64,000 nucleotides of DNA from Kineococcus sp. NBC_00420 (GTDB taxonomy: Bacteria > Actinomycetota > Actinomycetes > Actinomycetales > Kineococcaceae). The notes beneath the pieces were generated by a model. That model ran no database searches. It saw only the letters and a list, made by a program, of their open reading frames with translations, and was not told the DNA's origin. Below are positions 40,015-47,475 of the stretch, piece by piece; the first letter of the stretch is position 1; every line of letters starts with the position of its first letter. The position numbers were made by a program, and so were the translations under genes. Location of the stretch: NCBI RefSeq assembly GCF_036021035.1, contig NZ_CP107930.1:1240001-1304000 (forward strand). The letters are read 5' to 3'.

Positions 40015-41439
40015 CTACCGCAGGATCCACTGCCCCGGCTCCGCCAGTGCCTCGACCGACGCCGGGCCCCAGGTGCCCGGCGCGTAGGACTCGACCGCCG
40101 GACGGTTCGCGGAGAACCGGTCGATGGCGGTCCACGCGGCCCGCAGCCCCTCGACCCCGGTGAACAGCGATCGGTCGCCGGTGAGGACGTGCTCGATGAG
40201 GTGGACGTAGGGCAGCGCGGGCTGCTGACCGTCGAGACCCGGCAGCGGCAGCGTCGCGGTGCCGTCGACGGTGCCGCCGGCCACACCGGGGGTGCGCACG
40301 GTCATCGAGACGTCGATCGCGCCGCCGTCGAGCAGCGAGAAGCTGACCGTGGCGGGCTGGACGTCGGCCCCCGCGTAGGGGCCGTCGGCCGGGGCCTTCA
40401 GCACGAGGGTGACGCGCTGCTCGTCGGCGGTCATCTTCTTGCCCGAGCGCAGCAGGAACGGCACCCCGCGCCAGCGGTCGTTGTCGATCCACACCCGGCA
40501 CGCGGCCAGGGTGTCGGTCTGCGAGTCCTCCGGGACGCCATCGATCGCGGTGTAGCCCTCGAACTGCCCGAGGACGACCTCGGCCGGGTCGAGTTCGCGG
40601 AAGTCCTGCAGCGCAGCGTCACGCGCGGCCTGCAACGCCCCCGGGCCGAGGTCGGCCGGGGGTTCCATCGCGACGGTCGCGGCCATCTGGAACAGGTGGG
40701 TGACGATCATGTCGAGGAACGCGCCGGTCGCGTCGTAGAAGCTCGCGCGCTGCGCGACGTCGAGGGTCTCGGCGATGTCGACCTGCACCTGGGCGACGTG
40801 GGTGTTGTTCCAGATCGAGGACAGCCACGGGTTCGCGAACCGCGCGTGGATGACGTCCTGCTGGGCCTCGAAGGCGAGGAAGTGGTCGATCCGGAACACC
40901 TGCGACTCATCGAAGACGCGCTGCACCTCGGTGTCGAGCTCCTCGAAGGTCTCCAGCGAGGTGCCGTAGGGCTTCTCGTAGACGACGCGGGCACCTTCGA
41001 CGAGGCCGTGCGCCGCGAAGGCCTTGGTGGTGGGCAGGAACGCGTCCGGCGGGACGGCGAGGTAGTGCACGACCTGCGCGTCGCCGTCCAGGTCCTCGCG
41101 GGCCTGGGCGAGCACGTCGAGCAGCGCGCCCGGGTCCTCCTCGCTGAACCCGCCACCGGCGAAGAGCAGGTGCTGCGCGAAGTCGTCCCAGGGGCCGTCG
41201 GCGGGCTGCGGCCCGAACTCCTCGAGCGCTTCGCGGATGAACTCGCGGAACTCGTCGTGGGACAGGTCGCGGCGTCCGCTGCCGACGAGTCGCCACTGCT
41301 GCGGGAGCCGGCCGAGGCGGGCCAGCTCGAAGAACGCCGGGGACACGAGCCGGCGGGAGAGGTCGCCCGACGCCCCGTACATGACGAAGATCGTGGGCCG
41401 GTCGGTGCTGGACTGCGCTGTCTGCGGTGCGGTGGTCAC
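40015..41439 (-). CDS. zwf: Glucose-6-phosphate dehydrogenase-family protein
   Basis: 474 residues. The NAD(P)-binding start is FVMYGASGDLSRRLVSPAFFEL (GASGDL), followed by VVYEKPYGTSLETFEEL (family EKPFG) and the active-site region FRIDHFLAFEAQQDVIHARFAN. The C-terminal region has GVPFLLRSGKKM. The catalytic His is kept, but the lysine of the canonical RIDHYLGKE motif is replaced (AFE instead of GKE), so it belongs to a divergent branch and its substrate may differ. GTG 41439 has TACCGT 6 bases upstream (leaderless). No opcA, pgl or gnd is nearby. Confidence 0.85.
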   Translation of the reverse strand: MTTAPQTAQSSTDRPTIFVMYGASGDLSRRLVSPAFFELARLGRLPQQWRLVGSGRRDLSHDEFREFIREALEEFGPQPADGPWDDFAQHLLFAGGGFSEEDPGALLDVLAQAREDLDGDAQVVHYLAVPPDAFLPTTKAFAAHGLVEGARVVYEKPYGTSLETFEELDTEVQRVFDESQVFRIDHFLAFEAQQDVIHARFANPWLSSIWNNTHVAQVQVDIAETLDVAQRASFYDATGAFLDMIVTHLFQMAATVAMEPPADLGPGALQAARDAALQDFRELDPAEVVLGQFEGYTAIDGVPEDSQTDTLAACRVWIDNDRWRGVPFLLRSGKKMTADEQRVTLVLKAPADGPYAGADVQPATVSFSLLDGGAIDVSMTVRTPGVAGGTVDGTATLPLPGLDGQQPALPYVHLIEHVLTGDRSLFTGVEGLRAAWTAIDRFSANRPAVESYAPGTWGPASVEALAEPGQWILR

Positions 41440-41489
41440 GTGCGAACGGTACTTGTCCCGGGTCGCGCACCGGGGGCTAAGGTGGTCCC
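41440..41489. promoter_or_regulatory. Divergent zwf / trpL promoter region
   Basis: In 50 bases, zwf has a -10 TACCGT on the minus strand (41451-41446), 6 bases before its GTG. trpL has a -10 TAAGGT (41478-41483), 6 bases before its ATG, and a possible -35 TTGTCC (41453-41458, spacer 19). Both mRNAs would be leaderless and the two promoters overlap back to back. Confidence 0.55.
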
Positions 41490-41582
41490 ATGACCACCAC
41501 TGCGTCCCTCCGGGGAGCCTCCGCCGACAGCGCCCACGCGCTGTGCAGCGGTGCGTGGTGGTGGGTGTCGGCGGTCGCCTGA
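41490..41582 (+). CDS. trpL: Tryptophan leader peptide TrpL
   Basis: 30 residues ending CSGAWWWVSAVA, with three consecutive TGG codons at 41556-41564. The three Trp codons in so short an ORF, followed by alternative hairpins and then a fused anthranilate synthase gene, identify an attenuation leader. The ATG lies 6 bases after a -10-like TAAGGT, so ribosomes would load at the very 5' end. The product itself is probably just a sensor of charged tRNA-Trp. Confidence 0.9.
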   Translation: MTTTASLRGASADSAHALCSGAWWWVSAVA

Positions 41583-41620
41583 CGCTAGCCCGTCCCGGTG
41601 GCCGCCTCGTCGAGGAGGCC
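41570..41620 (+). promoter_or_regulatory. trp attenuator: mutually exclusive antiterminator and terminator
   Basis: Terminator stem: GGCCGCCTC (41600-41608) with GAGGAGGCC (41612-41620), one G-A mismatch, loop GTC, then TTCCC. Antiterminator: GGCGGTCGCC (41570-41579, end of the leader ORF) pairs over ten positions (two G-U) with GGTGGCCGCC (41597-41606), which contains the left arm of the terminator. A ribosome stalled at the Trp codons leaves 41570-41579 free and favours readthrough; a ribosome at the stop codon covers it and lets the terminator form. Confidence 0.75.
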
Positions 41621-41679
41621 TTCCCGTGACGGTCCCCTCGACGGTCGGCTCCCCCAGCCCCTCGAGGAGAGAACCCCTG

Positions 41680-43638
41680 ATGACACCCGCTGACGAACTG
41701 ATCGCGGAACTGCTGGCGCCCGGCGCCGGTCCCTTCGCACTGCTGCGCCGCCTGGACCCGCGCAGCGGCCGGCCCGGACCCGTCGAGGTCCTGCGCGGAC
41801 CTGTCGAGGTCGTCGAACACCTGGCCGACATCCCGTTGCGTGAGCGCACCTCCCGCGACGCCCTGGCCCTCGTGCCGTTCCGCCAGATCCGCGAACGCGG
41901 GTTCGACGTCCACGACGACGGCACCCCCCTGCAGGTCCTGCGCATCGACTCCACCGAGGACCTCGCGCTCGAGGACGCGCTGCGGGCGCTGCCCGACGCC
42001 GAGGTCGCGGTGCGCGACGTCGCGCCCGACCTCTCCGACGAGGACTACGCCGCCGTCGTGCGCCGCATCATCGACGAGGAGATCGCGCAGGGCTCGGGCG
42101 CGAACTTCGTCATCCGCCGCGACGTGGACGGCGTCATCGACGGGTTCAGCGCGACGACCGCGCTGAGCCTCTTCCGCCGCCTGCTCGTCGCCGAGCAGGG
42201 TGCCTACTGGACGTTCGTGGTCCACGTCCCCGGGGACACCGGAGCAGATCGCAGCACGTCGCGGACGTTGGTCGGGGCGAGTCCCGAGGTCCACGTCCGG
42301 ATGGCCCGCGGCGAGGTCGTGATGAACCCGATCTCCGGCACCTACCGCTACCCCGCGACCGGCCCCGACGCCGACGGTCTCGTGGAGTTCCTCACCGACC
42401 CCAAGGAGGTCGAGGAACTCTTCATGGTGGTCGACGAGGAACTCAAGATGATGTGCTCGGTCGGTGACCTCGGCGGCGTCGTGCACGGTCCGTACCTGCG
42501 CGAGATGGCGAACCTCGCCCACACCGAGTTCGAACTGCGCGGTCAGACCACCCTCGACGCCCGGGAGGTGCTGCGCCAGACCATGTTCGCCGCCACCGTG
42601 ACGGGCAGCCCGTTGCAGAGCGCGTGCCGGGTCATCCGTCGGTTCGAACCCTCGGGACGCGGGTACTACGCCGGCGCGCTGGCGCTGCTGGGCACCGACG
42701 CCGAGGGCACCCAGACCCTCGACTCCCCCATCCTCATCCGCACGGCCGACGTCCGCGCGCAGGGTTCCACCGCCACCGTCCGGGTCTCGGTCGGCGCCAC
42801 CCTGGTGCGGGGTTCCACCCCCGAGGGCGAGGTCGCGGAGACGCACGCGAAGTCCGCCGGGGTGCTGCGCGCGCTCGGGGCGCTGCCCCCGCTGCCGCCC
42901 CGCACCGGAGCCGACGGGGCGCCCGTCCGCCGGGTCCCGCTCATCGCCGACCCGCGGGTCGCGACGTTGCTGGCCTCCCGCCGCGACCGGCTCGCGTCGT
43001 TCTGGCTCGAACCGCAGAAGCAGCCGAGCGGTTCGCCCCTGGGTCGGGCCCTGGTCATCGACGCCGAAGACACGTTCACCTCGATGCTCGTGCACCTGCT
43101 GGCCTCGGCCGGGTTGCAGGCCCGGGTGCTGCGCTACGACGACCCGACGCTGGACGCGGAGCTCGCCGCGCACGACGGTCTGGTGCTGCTCGGTCCCGGC
43201 CCGGGTGACCCGGAGGACTCCGGCGACCCGCGGATCGCGCGGTTGCAGGAACTCGCCGCGCGGTTGTCGGCCGCCGCGCGCTCCGGCGGGAACCCGTTGC
43301 TCGGGGTGTGCCTGGGGCACCAGCTGCTGTCCGGAACTCTGGGTCTCCCGTTGCGCCGCAAGAACGCTCCCCACCAGGGCACCCAGCTCGACGTCGACCT
43401 GTTCGGCACGGCGGCGACCGTCGGGTTCTACAACAGCTTCACCGCACGGGTCGACGAGGCGTCCATCGCACGCCTCGCGGGTGAGGGCATCCACGTCGCG
43501 ACCGGTCCCGCCGACGAGGTCGTCGCCGTGCGCGGGGAGGGTTTCGCCGGGATCCAGTTCCACCCCGAGTCCGTCCTGACCCTCGGCGGCCCGGACGTCC
43601 TGCGTTCCCTGGTCGAACCCCTGCTCACCTCCCCCTGA
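41680..43638 (+). CDS. trpEG: Fused anthranilate synthase (TrpE-TrpG / PhzE-type)
   Basis: 652 residues. Residues 1-~440 are the chorismate-using component (IDGFSATTALSLF, VVMNPISGTYRYPATGP, the metal-ligand region KEVEELFMVVDEELKMM, GRGYYAGALALLG). Residues ~465-652 are a class I glutamine amidotransferase with nucleophile Cys in GVCLGHQLLSG and the His-Glu of FHPESVLTLGG. It forms anthranilate, or in the PhzE branch 2-amino-2-deoxyisochorismate, from chorismate and glutamine. The PISGTYRYP variant is PhzE-like, but the trp leader argues for tryptophan-linked anthranilate synthesis. ATG 41680 has GAGGAGAG upstream. A fused TrpE(G) with a Trp-rich leader is known from Streptomyces venezuelae. 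Confidence 0.9.
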   Translation: MTPADELIAELLAPGAGPFALLRRLDPRSGRPGPVEVLRGPVEVVEHLADIPLRERTSRDALALVPFRQIRERGFDVHDDGTPLQVLRIDSTEDLALEDALRALPDAEVAVRDVAPDLSDEDYAAVVRRIIDEEIAQGSGANFVIRRDVDGVIDGFSATTALSLFRRLLVAEQGAYWTFVVHVPGDTGADRSTSRTLVGASPEVHVRMARGEVVMNPISGTYRYPATGPDADGLVEFLTDPKEVEELFMVVDEELKMMCSVGDLGGVVHGPYLREMANLAHTEFELRGQTTLDAREVLRQTMFAATVTGSPLQSACRVIRRFEPSGRGYYAGALALLGTDAEGTQTLDSPILIRTADVRAQGSTATVRVSVGATLVRGSTPEGEVAETHAKSAGVLRALGALPPLPPRTGADGAPVRRVPLIADPRVATLLASRRDRLASFWLEPQKQPSGSPLGRALVIDAEDTFTSMLVHLLASAGLQARVLRYDDPTLDAELAAHDGLVLLGPGPGDPEDSGDPRIARLQELAARLSAAARSGGNPLLGVCLGHQLLSGTLGLPLRRKNAPHQGTQLDVDLFGTAATVGFYNSFTARVDEASIARLAGEGIHVATGPADEVVAVRGEGFAGIQFHPESVLTLGGPDVLRSLVEPLLTSP

Positions 43639-43641
43639 CCA

Positions 43642-43702
43642 ACTCCTGGGAAGTTTTCCACCCTTCCCACAGGGTGGAAGGGTGGGAAACTCCCCAGGAG
43701 TG
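43642..43702. repeat. Palindromic element, copy A (follows the trpEG stop)
   Basis: Imperfect inverted repeat with ~25-bp arms: left ACTCCTGGGAAGTTTTCC then ACCCTTCC (43642-43667); right arm 43676-43702, which as reverse complement reads ACTCCTGGGGAGTTTCCC then ACCCTTCC. It starts four bases after the trpEG TGA and probably terminates that transcript. It shares its sequence with copy B at 44766-44827. Confidence 0.8.
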
Positions 43703-43703
43703 C

Positions 43704-44666
43704 TCACCACGGGAGCCGGTGCCGGGGACGGGCGAAGTCGGCCGGTCGCAGGTCGTTCATCGGCGGCCACTCGATGGCGCGAGCGATCTCGAGCATGACC
43801 CGCTGCGCCGGCCACAGGTTCGCCCAGCGGTACCGCAGCACGGGAAGGTCGGCCTGCACCACGAGCAGCCTCTCGCGGGTGGCGTCGGCGTCGCGCTGCC
43901 GGAGGTCGTCGTGGTACCCGCCGTCGAACTCGAGGGCGAACACGCGACGTCGCCCCCGGACCAGGAGGTCGGGGAACCGCAGGAGCGACCCGTCCGGGGT
44001 GGTGAGGAGGAGGGACGGGTTCACCCAGGGCTCGGGCAACCCGGCCAGGACGACACACATCCGCAACCGGCTCTCCCCCACGGAGCGGGACGCACCGTGG
44101 CAGAGGGACAACGCGGTCCGGGCGTAGTCCACGCCGGGCCATCGACGGTGCCTCTCCAGGTACTCGGCGAACAGGGCCAGGTCCAGCCCGGCGGCGGCGA
44201 ACGTGTCGAGGACGGACACCCGCTCGACCAGCGGGACGTCGCGGAGGAGGTCGAACACCGTCCGGATCCGGCTGGTGACGAGAACTCCACCGACGACCAC
44301 CGTGTCGTCGTCCTCCGCGCGCAGCACCTGCCGACGGGACCGGTGCACCGCCCGCTCGATCCCGGCCCCGGCCGGCCCCCGGATGGTGACGAGCGGAACG
44401 TCGACTCCCGGCGGCGGGGTCCACACCCCGTGGATCCACGCCGCGGTCAGACCGGCGAAGACCACCCCGCCCGGGGCCGCCAACCGCAGGGCGTGCACCC
44501 GCACCGCGTCGTCGACGGCGACGTCGCGGTGCACGTACACCCCGGTGTGCAACCGACGCCACACCGCGGACTCGAGCTGGCGTCGGGACAGACCCGCGTC
44601 GAGGGCCTGAGCCACCGTGAACGGGTGGCGGGCGAGGGCACTGGGTACCCGGGGACGACGCGGCAT
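43704..44666 (-). CDS. DUF559-domain / AbiEi-antitoxin-like protein
   Basis: 320 residues of a common actinobacterial type. The N-terminal winged-helix-like region is HPFTVAQALDAGLSRRQLESAVWRRLHTGVYVH, as in type IV antitoxin AbiEi proteins. The C-terminal DUF559 endonuclease-like (Vsr-related) fold contains FPDLLVRGRRRVFALEFDGGYHDDLRQRDADATRE. The D-x(n)-E-x-D pattern fits a restriction-like active site (FPDLL, LEFDG). No toxin gene is adjacent, so a toxin-antitoxin role is doubtful; DNA binding or cleavage is likely. A CACCAT hexamer lies 6 bases before ATG 44666. Both flanks carry the same palindrome. Confidence 0.85.
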   Translation of the reverse strand: MPRRPRVPSALARHPFTVAQALDAGLSRRQLESAVWRRLHTGVYVHRDVAVDDAVRVHALRLAAPGGVVFAGLTAAWIHGVWTPPPGVDVPLVTIRGPAGAGIERAVHRSRRQVLRAEDDDTVVVGGVLVTSRIRTVFDLLRDVPLVERVSVLDTFAAAGLDLALFAEYLERHRRWPGVDYARTALSLCHGASRSVGESRLRMCVVLAGLPEPWVNPSLLLTTPDGSLLRFPDLLVRGRRRVFALEFDGGYHDDLRQRDADATRERLLVVQADLPVLRYRWANLWPAQRVMLEIARAIEWPPMNDLRPADFARPRHRLPW

Positions 44667-44765
44667 CCGTCGATGGTGCGAGAGGTCGACGCGACGCTCA
44701 CCGGTTCGTCCACAGAGCGCCGTCCGCACTCAGCCTGTGCACACCGGGATGACCCCTGCCTCGGC

Positions 44766-44827
44766 AACTTCTGGGGAACGTTCCACCCTTCACCGACCCC
44801 GGAAGGGTGGAAAGTCTCCCAGGAGTT
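44766..44827. repeat. Palindromic element, copy B (follows the response-regulator stop)
   Basis: Inverted repeat with left arm AACTTCTGGGGAACGTTCC then ACCCTTC (44766-44791) and right arm 44801-44827, whose reverse complement reads AACTCCTGGGAGACTTTCC then ACCCTTCC. The identity with copy A reaches through the stop codon: both neighbouring genes end TGACCAACTCCTGGGA. Confidence 0.8.
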
Positions 44828-44829
44828 GG

Positions 44830-45510
44830 TCAGGGGTGGCCGGGGCTGACCAACCCGATCTCGTAGCCGAGCACGACGGCCTGGACGCGGTCACGCAGCC
44901 CGAGCTTGGTGAGGATGCGGCTGACGTGGGTCTTGGTCGTCTGCTCGGCGATGAACAGTTCCGCGGCGATCTCCTGGTTGGACAACCCGCGGGCGATGCA
45001 GACGAGCACCTCGCGTTCGCGCGGGGTGAGGTCGGCGACGGCCGCGGGGACGTTCACGCCGCGGGTGCGGGTGGCGACGAAGTGCTCGATGAGGCGTTTC
45101 GTGATCCCCGGTGAGAGCAGCGAGTCGCCCACCGCGACGGCCCGCACGGCGTCGACGAGGACCTCGGGCGTGGCGTCCTTGAGCAGGAACCCGCTGGCGC
45201 CGGCCTGCAGGGCCGAGAACACGTAGTCGTCGATGTCGAAGGTCGTCAGCACCAGCACCTTCGGCGCCGGGTCGAGCCCCGCGGCGAGGATCGCGCGGGT
45301 CGCGCCGAGCCCGTCGAGGACGGGCATCCGGACGTCCATCAGCACCACGTCGGGGTGCACCGCGGTCACGACCTCCACGGCCTGTTCACCGTCGGCGGCC
45401 TGCCCGACGACCTCGATCCCGGGCTGGGCGTCCAGCAGGGCGGAGAACCCCGCCCGGATCATCGCCTGGTCGTCGACGACCACGGCCCGTACCGTTCCCG
45501 AGGAGCTCAC
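44830..45510 (-). CDS. NarL/LuxR-family response regulator
   Basis: 226 residues. The receiver domain has the phospho-acceptor Asp in DVVLMDVRMPVLDG (~residue 55), an acidic pair in VVVDDQAM, Thr in VLVLTTFD and Lys in GFLLKDATPE. The C-terminal LuxR HTH is LTPREREVLVCIARGLSNQEIAAELFIAEQTTKTHVSRILTKL. GTG 45510 overlaps the stop of the sensor kinase gene (GTGA), so the two proteins are a pair. The target genes are unknown. Its stop abuts palindrome copy B. Confidence 0.94.
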   Translation of the reverse strand: MSSSGTVRAVVVDDQAMIRAGFSALLDAQPGIEVVGQAADGEQAVEVVTAVHPDVVLMDVRMPVLDGLGATRAILAAGLDPAPKVLVLTTFDIDDYVFSALQAGASGFLLKDATPEVLVDAVRAVAVGDSLLSPGITKRLIEHFVATRTRGVNVPAAVADLTPREREVLVCIARGLSNQEIAAELFIAEQTTKTHVSRILTKLGLRDRVQAVVLGYEIGLVSPGHP

Positions 45511-46769
45511 ACCCCAGGTTCCCACGGCAGGGACACCCGCAGGAGGAACCCACCGTCGGGGGTGGGCTCCGCGCTCACCGAGCCGCCCAGCAGCGACGCC
45601 CGTTCCCGCACGCCGACCAGCCCATGCCCGCCGGAATCGGGGGCGGGCGGGAAACCTTCGGGAGCGACGCCGTTGCGGACCTCGACGACGACCCCGGGGT
45701 CGGTGCGCAGCACGCTGACCTCGACGCCCGCCCCGGTCGCGTGCCGCACGACGTTGGAGAGCCCCTCCTGCACGATCCGGTGCACGGCGATCCCCAGGGC
45801 CGACGGCAGCGACGGGTCCCGCAGCGACGGGTCGACGCGCACCCGGACGTCCGATCCCGCCCGGCGGGCGCCTTCGACGAGTTCCACGAGCCCGTCCATT
45901 CCGGACCGCGGGGCGAGTTCGACCCCGTCGGAGCGGCTGCGCAGCACCCCGAGCAGCGTCCGCATCTCGGCCAGCGCGGTGCGCGACTGGGCGGCGATGT
46001 CGTCGAACTCGGCCCGGGCCGCCGGGGAGAGGTCCGGGATGCGGTACTGCGCCGTCGTGGCCTGGACGCCGATGACGGACATGCTGTGCGCGACGACGTC
46101 GTGCAGTTCGCGGGCGATGCGGTTGCGCTCCTCGACGACGACCCGCCGGGACTGCTCGAGCTCGGTGTCGCGGCGCGAGCGGGCCAGTTCCTCGCGCACC
46201 CGTCGACGTGCGCCGACGGCGCTGCCGATCCCCAGCGCCAGCAGGGAGTTCGAGCCGTAGACGACGAGGTTCGCGCCGGAGTCGTCGGAGAACCCGCCGA
46301 ACAGCCCGGCCACGGCGACGGTGAGCGCGAGGCTGCCCACCCACGCGGTCACCCCGACCCGCCACAACCGCCGCACCCCCAGGACCAGCAGCAGCGCGGC
46401 GAACGTCAGCAGCGAGGGGACCGTCCAGGGCCACGGCCCGGCCTGGGGGTCGGCCCCCACCGCGACGAGCAGCACCCCGGTGAGCGCCGCGATGACCCCG
46501 AGGTCGGCCCGGAAGAGCACGAGCACGAGACCGCCGCACTGCATCAGGACGGCGGCCAGCGCCCACCCGGCCGGAACCCCGTGCACCGCGGCGTCCACCG
46601 GAGCCCCGACGGCGTACAGCGCCACCGCCAGGAGCACCACGGCCACCCGGCCGGAGAGGAGCGGCCGCAGCGCCTCGGGGACCCGGGGTGGACGAGGCAG
46701 ACGCGGCCGGGTCCGGGGCGCCCGGACCGGCGGCTCAGGCCGGCTGGAACGACGCAGCAAGGAGCCCAC
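45507..46769 (-). CDS. Sensor histidine kinase (HisKA_3, NarL partner type)
   Basis: 420 residues. There is a proline/arginine-rich N-terminus, then about five membrane helices with no large extracytoplasmic domain, so it probably senses within the membrane. The HisKA_3 dimerisation helix holds the phospho-His in RNRIARELHDVVAHSMSVIGVQ. The HATPase domain has the N-box IVQEGLSNVVRHA and the G-box SGGHGLVGVRERASLLGG. The stimulus is unknown. GTG 46769 lies 35 bases inside the upstream DedA-like gene. Confidence 0.93.
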   Translation of the reverse strand: MGSLLRRSSRPEPPVRAPRTRPRLPRPPRVPEALRPLLSGRVAVVLLAVALYAVGAPVDAAVHGVPAGWALAAVLMQCGGLVLVLFRADLGVIAALTGVLLVAVGADPQAGPWPWTVPSLLTFAALLLVLGVRRLWRVGVTAWVGSLALTVAVAGLFGGFSDDSGANLVVYGSNSLLALGIGSAVGARRRVREELARSRRDTELEQSRRVVVEERNRIARELHDVVAHSMSVIGVQATTAQYRIPDLSPAARAEFDDIAAQSRTALAEMRTLLGVLRSRSDGVELAPRSGMDGLVELVEGARRAGSDVRVRVDPSLRDPSLPSALGIAVHRIVQEGLSNVVRHATGAGVEVSVLRTDPGVVVEVRNGVAPEGFPPAPDSGGHGLVGVRERASLLGGSVSAEPTPDGGFLLRVSLPWEPGV

Positions 46770-47367
46770 CTCCCGATCGGATCCTCGCCAGCGCGGCCCC
46801 GACGACGGTCTTGACCCCCAGCAGGAGACCGGCGACGGCCAGCCCGGCGAGCACCGCGAGCCAGGGCCGGTCGAGGATCCCCTCCACGCGGGCCGCGAGG
46901 TGCTCCCCCGTCAGCATGCCGAGCCCGACGAGGACGCTGACCCGCACGGCGGTCAGCAGTGCCGTCCAGCCGAGGAACCGGCGGTAGCCGACGGCGGCGT
47001 AGCCGGCGGCGAGGAAGGCCGGCACGGCACCCACGTCGACGAGCTTCGCCCCGGCGACGACCGTCCCGAGGTGGTCGGAAGCCTTGCGGCACAGCAGGTC
47101 CTGACGGTCCGGGGTGAAGCCGAGCTTCGCGCTGAGGCGCGCGACCCACGGGTGGCCCCCGGCCCGGCGACCGGCCCGCCCGAGCAGGTAGAGCCCGCTG
47201 TCGAGGAGCAGGTCGATCCCGAAGGCCAGCAACCACACCAGGAGCAGCGCCGCGTGACCGGCCCCGACCAGGGTGCCGCCGGCGAACGTCGCCACCGGCC
47301 CCTCCAGCACCATCGCGGGCGCCAGCACCGCGTACGGCGTCCCCACCAGCACGTCCACCCGAACCAC
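46735..47367 (-). CDS. DedA-like (SNARE-associated/VTT) membrane protein
   Basis: 210 residues with four to five hydrophobic segments. It resembles the DedA family: the re-entrant motif around MVLEGPVATFAGGTLVGAG (E and G positions of DedA), then a D-x-x-x-Y-x-x-G-R pattern in LLLDSGLYLLGRAGRR and the amphipathic region GFTPDRQDLLCRKAS. DedA proteins are needed for membrane potential and lipid-carrier recycling in some bacteria. The match is by pattern only. It overlaps the start of the sensor kinase gene by 35 bases, suggesting one operon. Confidence 0.7.
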   Translation of the reverse strand: MVRVDVLVGTPYAVLAPAMVLEGPVATFAGGTLVGAGHAALLLVWLLAFGIDLLLDSGLYLLGRAGRRAGGHPWVARLSAKLGFTPDRQDLLCRKASDHLGTVVAGAKLVDVGAVPAFLAAGYAAVGYRRFLGWTALLTAVRVSVLVGLGMLTGEHLAARVEGILDRPWLAVLAGLAVAGLLLGVKTVVGAALARIRSGGGLLAASFQPA

Positions 47368-47475
47368 CCGACCTCTCGACTCCCGCAGCGACGACGCCAG
47401 TCAACCGGTTCGGGCCCACGGGCGTCGTCCCCCACCGGAGCCGCCTGCACGTGCGACCCAGGTAGGGGGTGGTCC

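Noticed and set aside
40015-44562. 1515-residue minus-strand frame that ends in zwf
   Set aside because: The upstream two thirds are antisense to trpEG and out of frame with the DUF559 gene; only 40015-41439 has G6PD motifs.
43704-44666. Type IV toxin-antitoxin pair
   Set aside because: The AbiEi-like N-terminal region is present but no AbiEii-like nucleotidyltransferase toxin gene lies on either side.
43642-44827. Insertion sequence bounded by the two palindromes
   Set aside because: No transposase motifs in the enclosed gene and no target-site duplication visible; reported only as a flanked unit.
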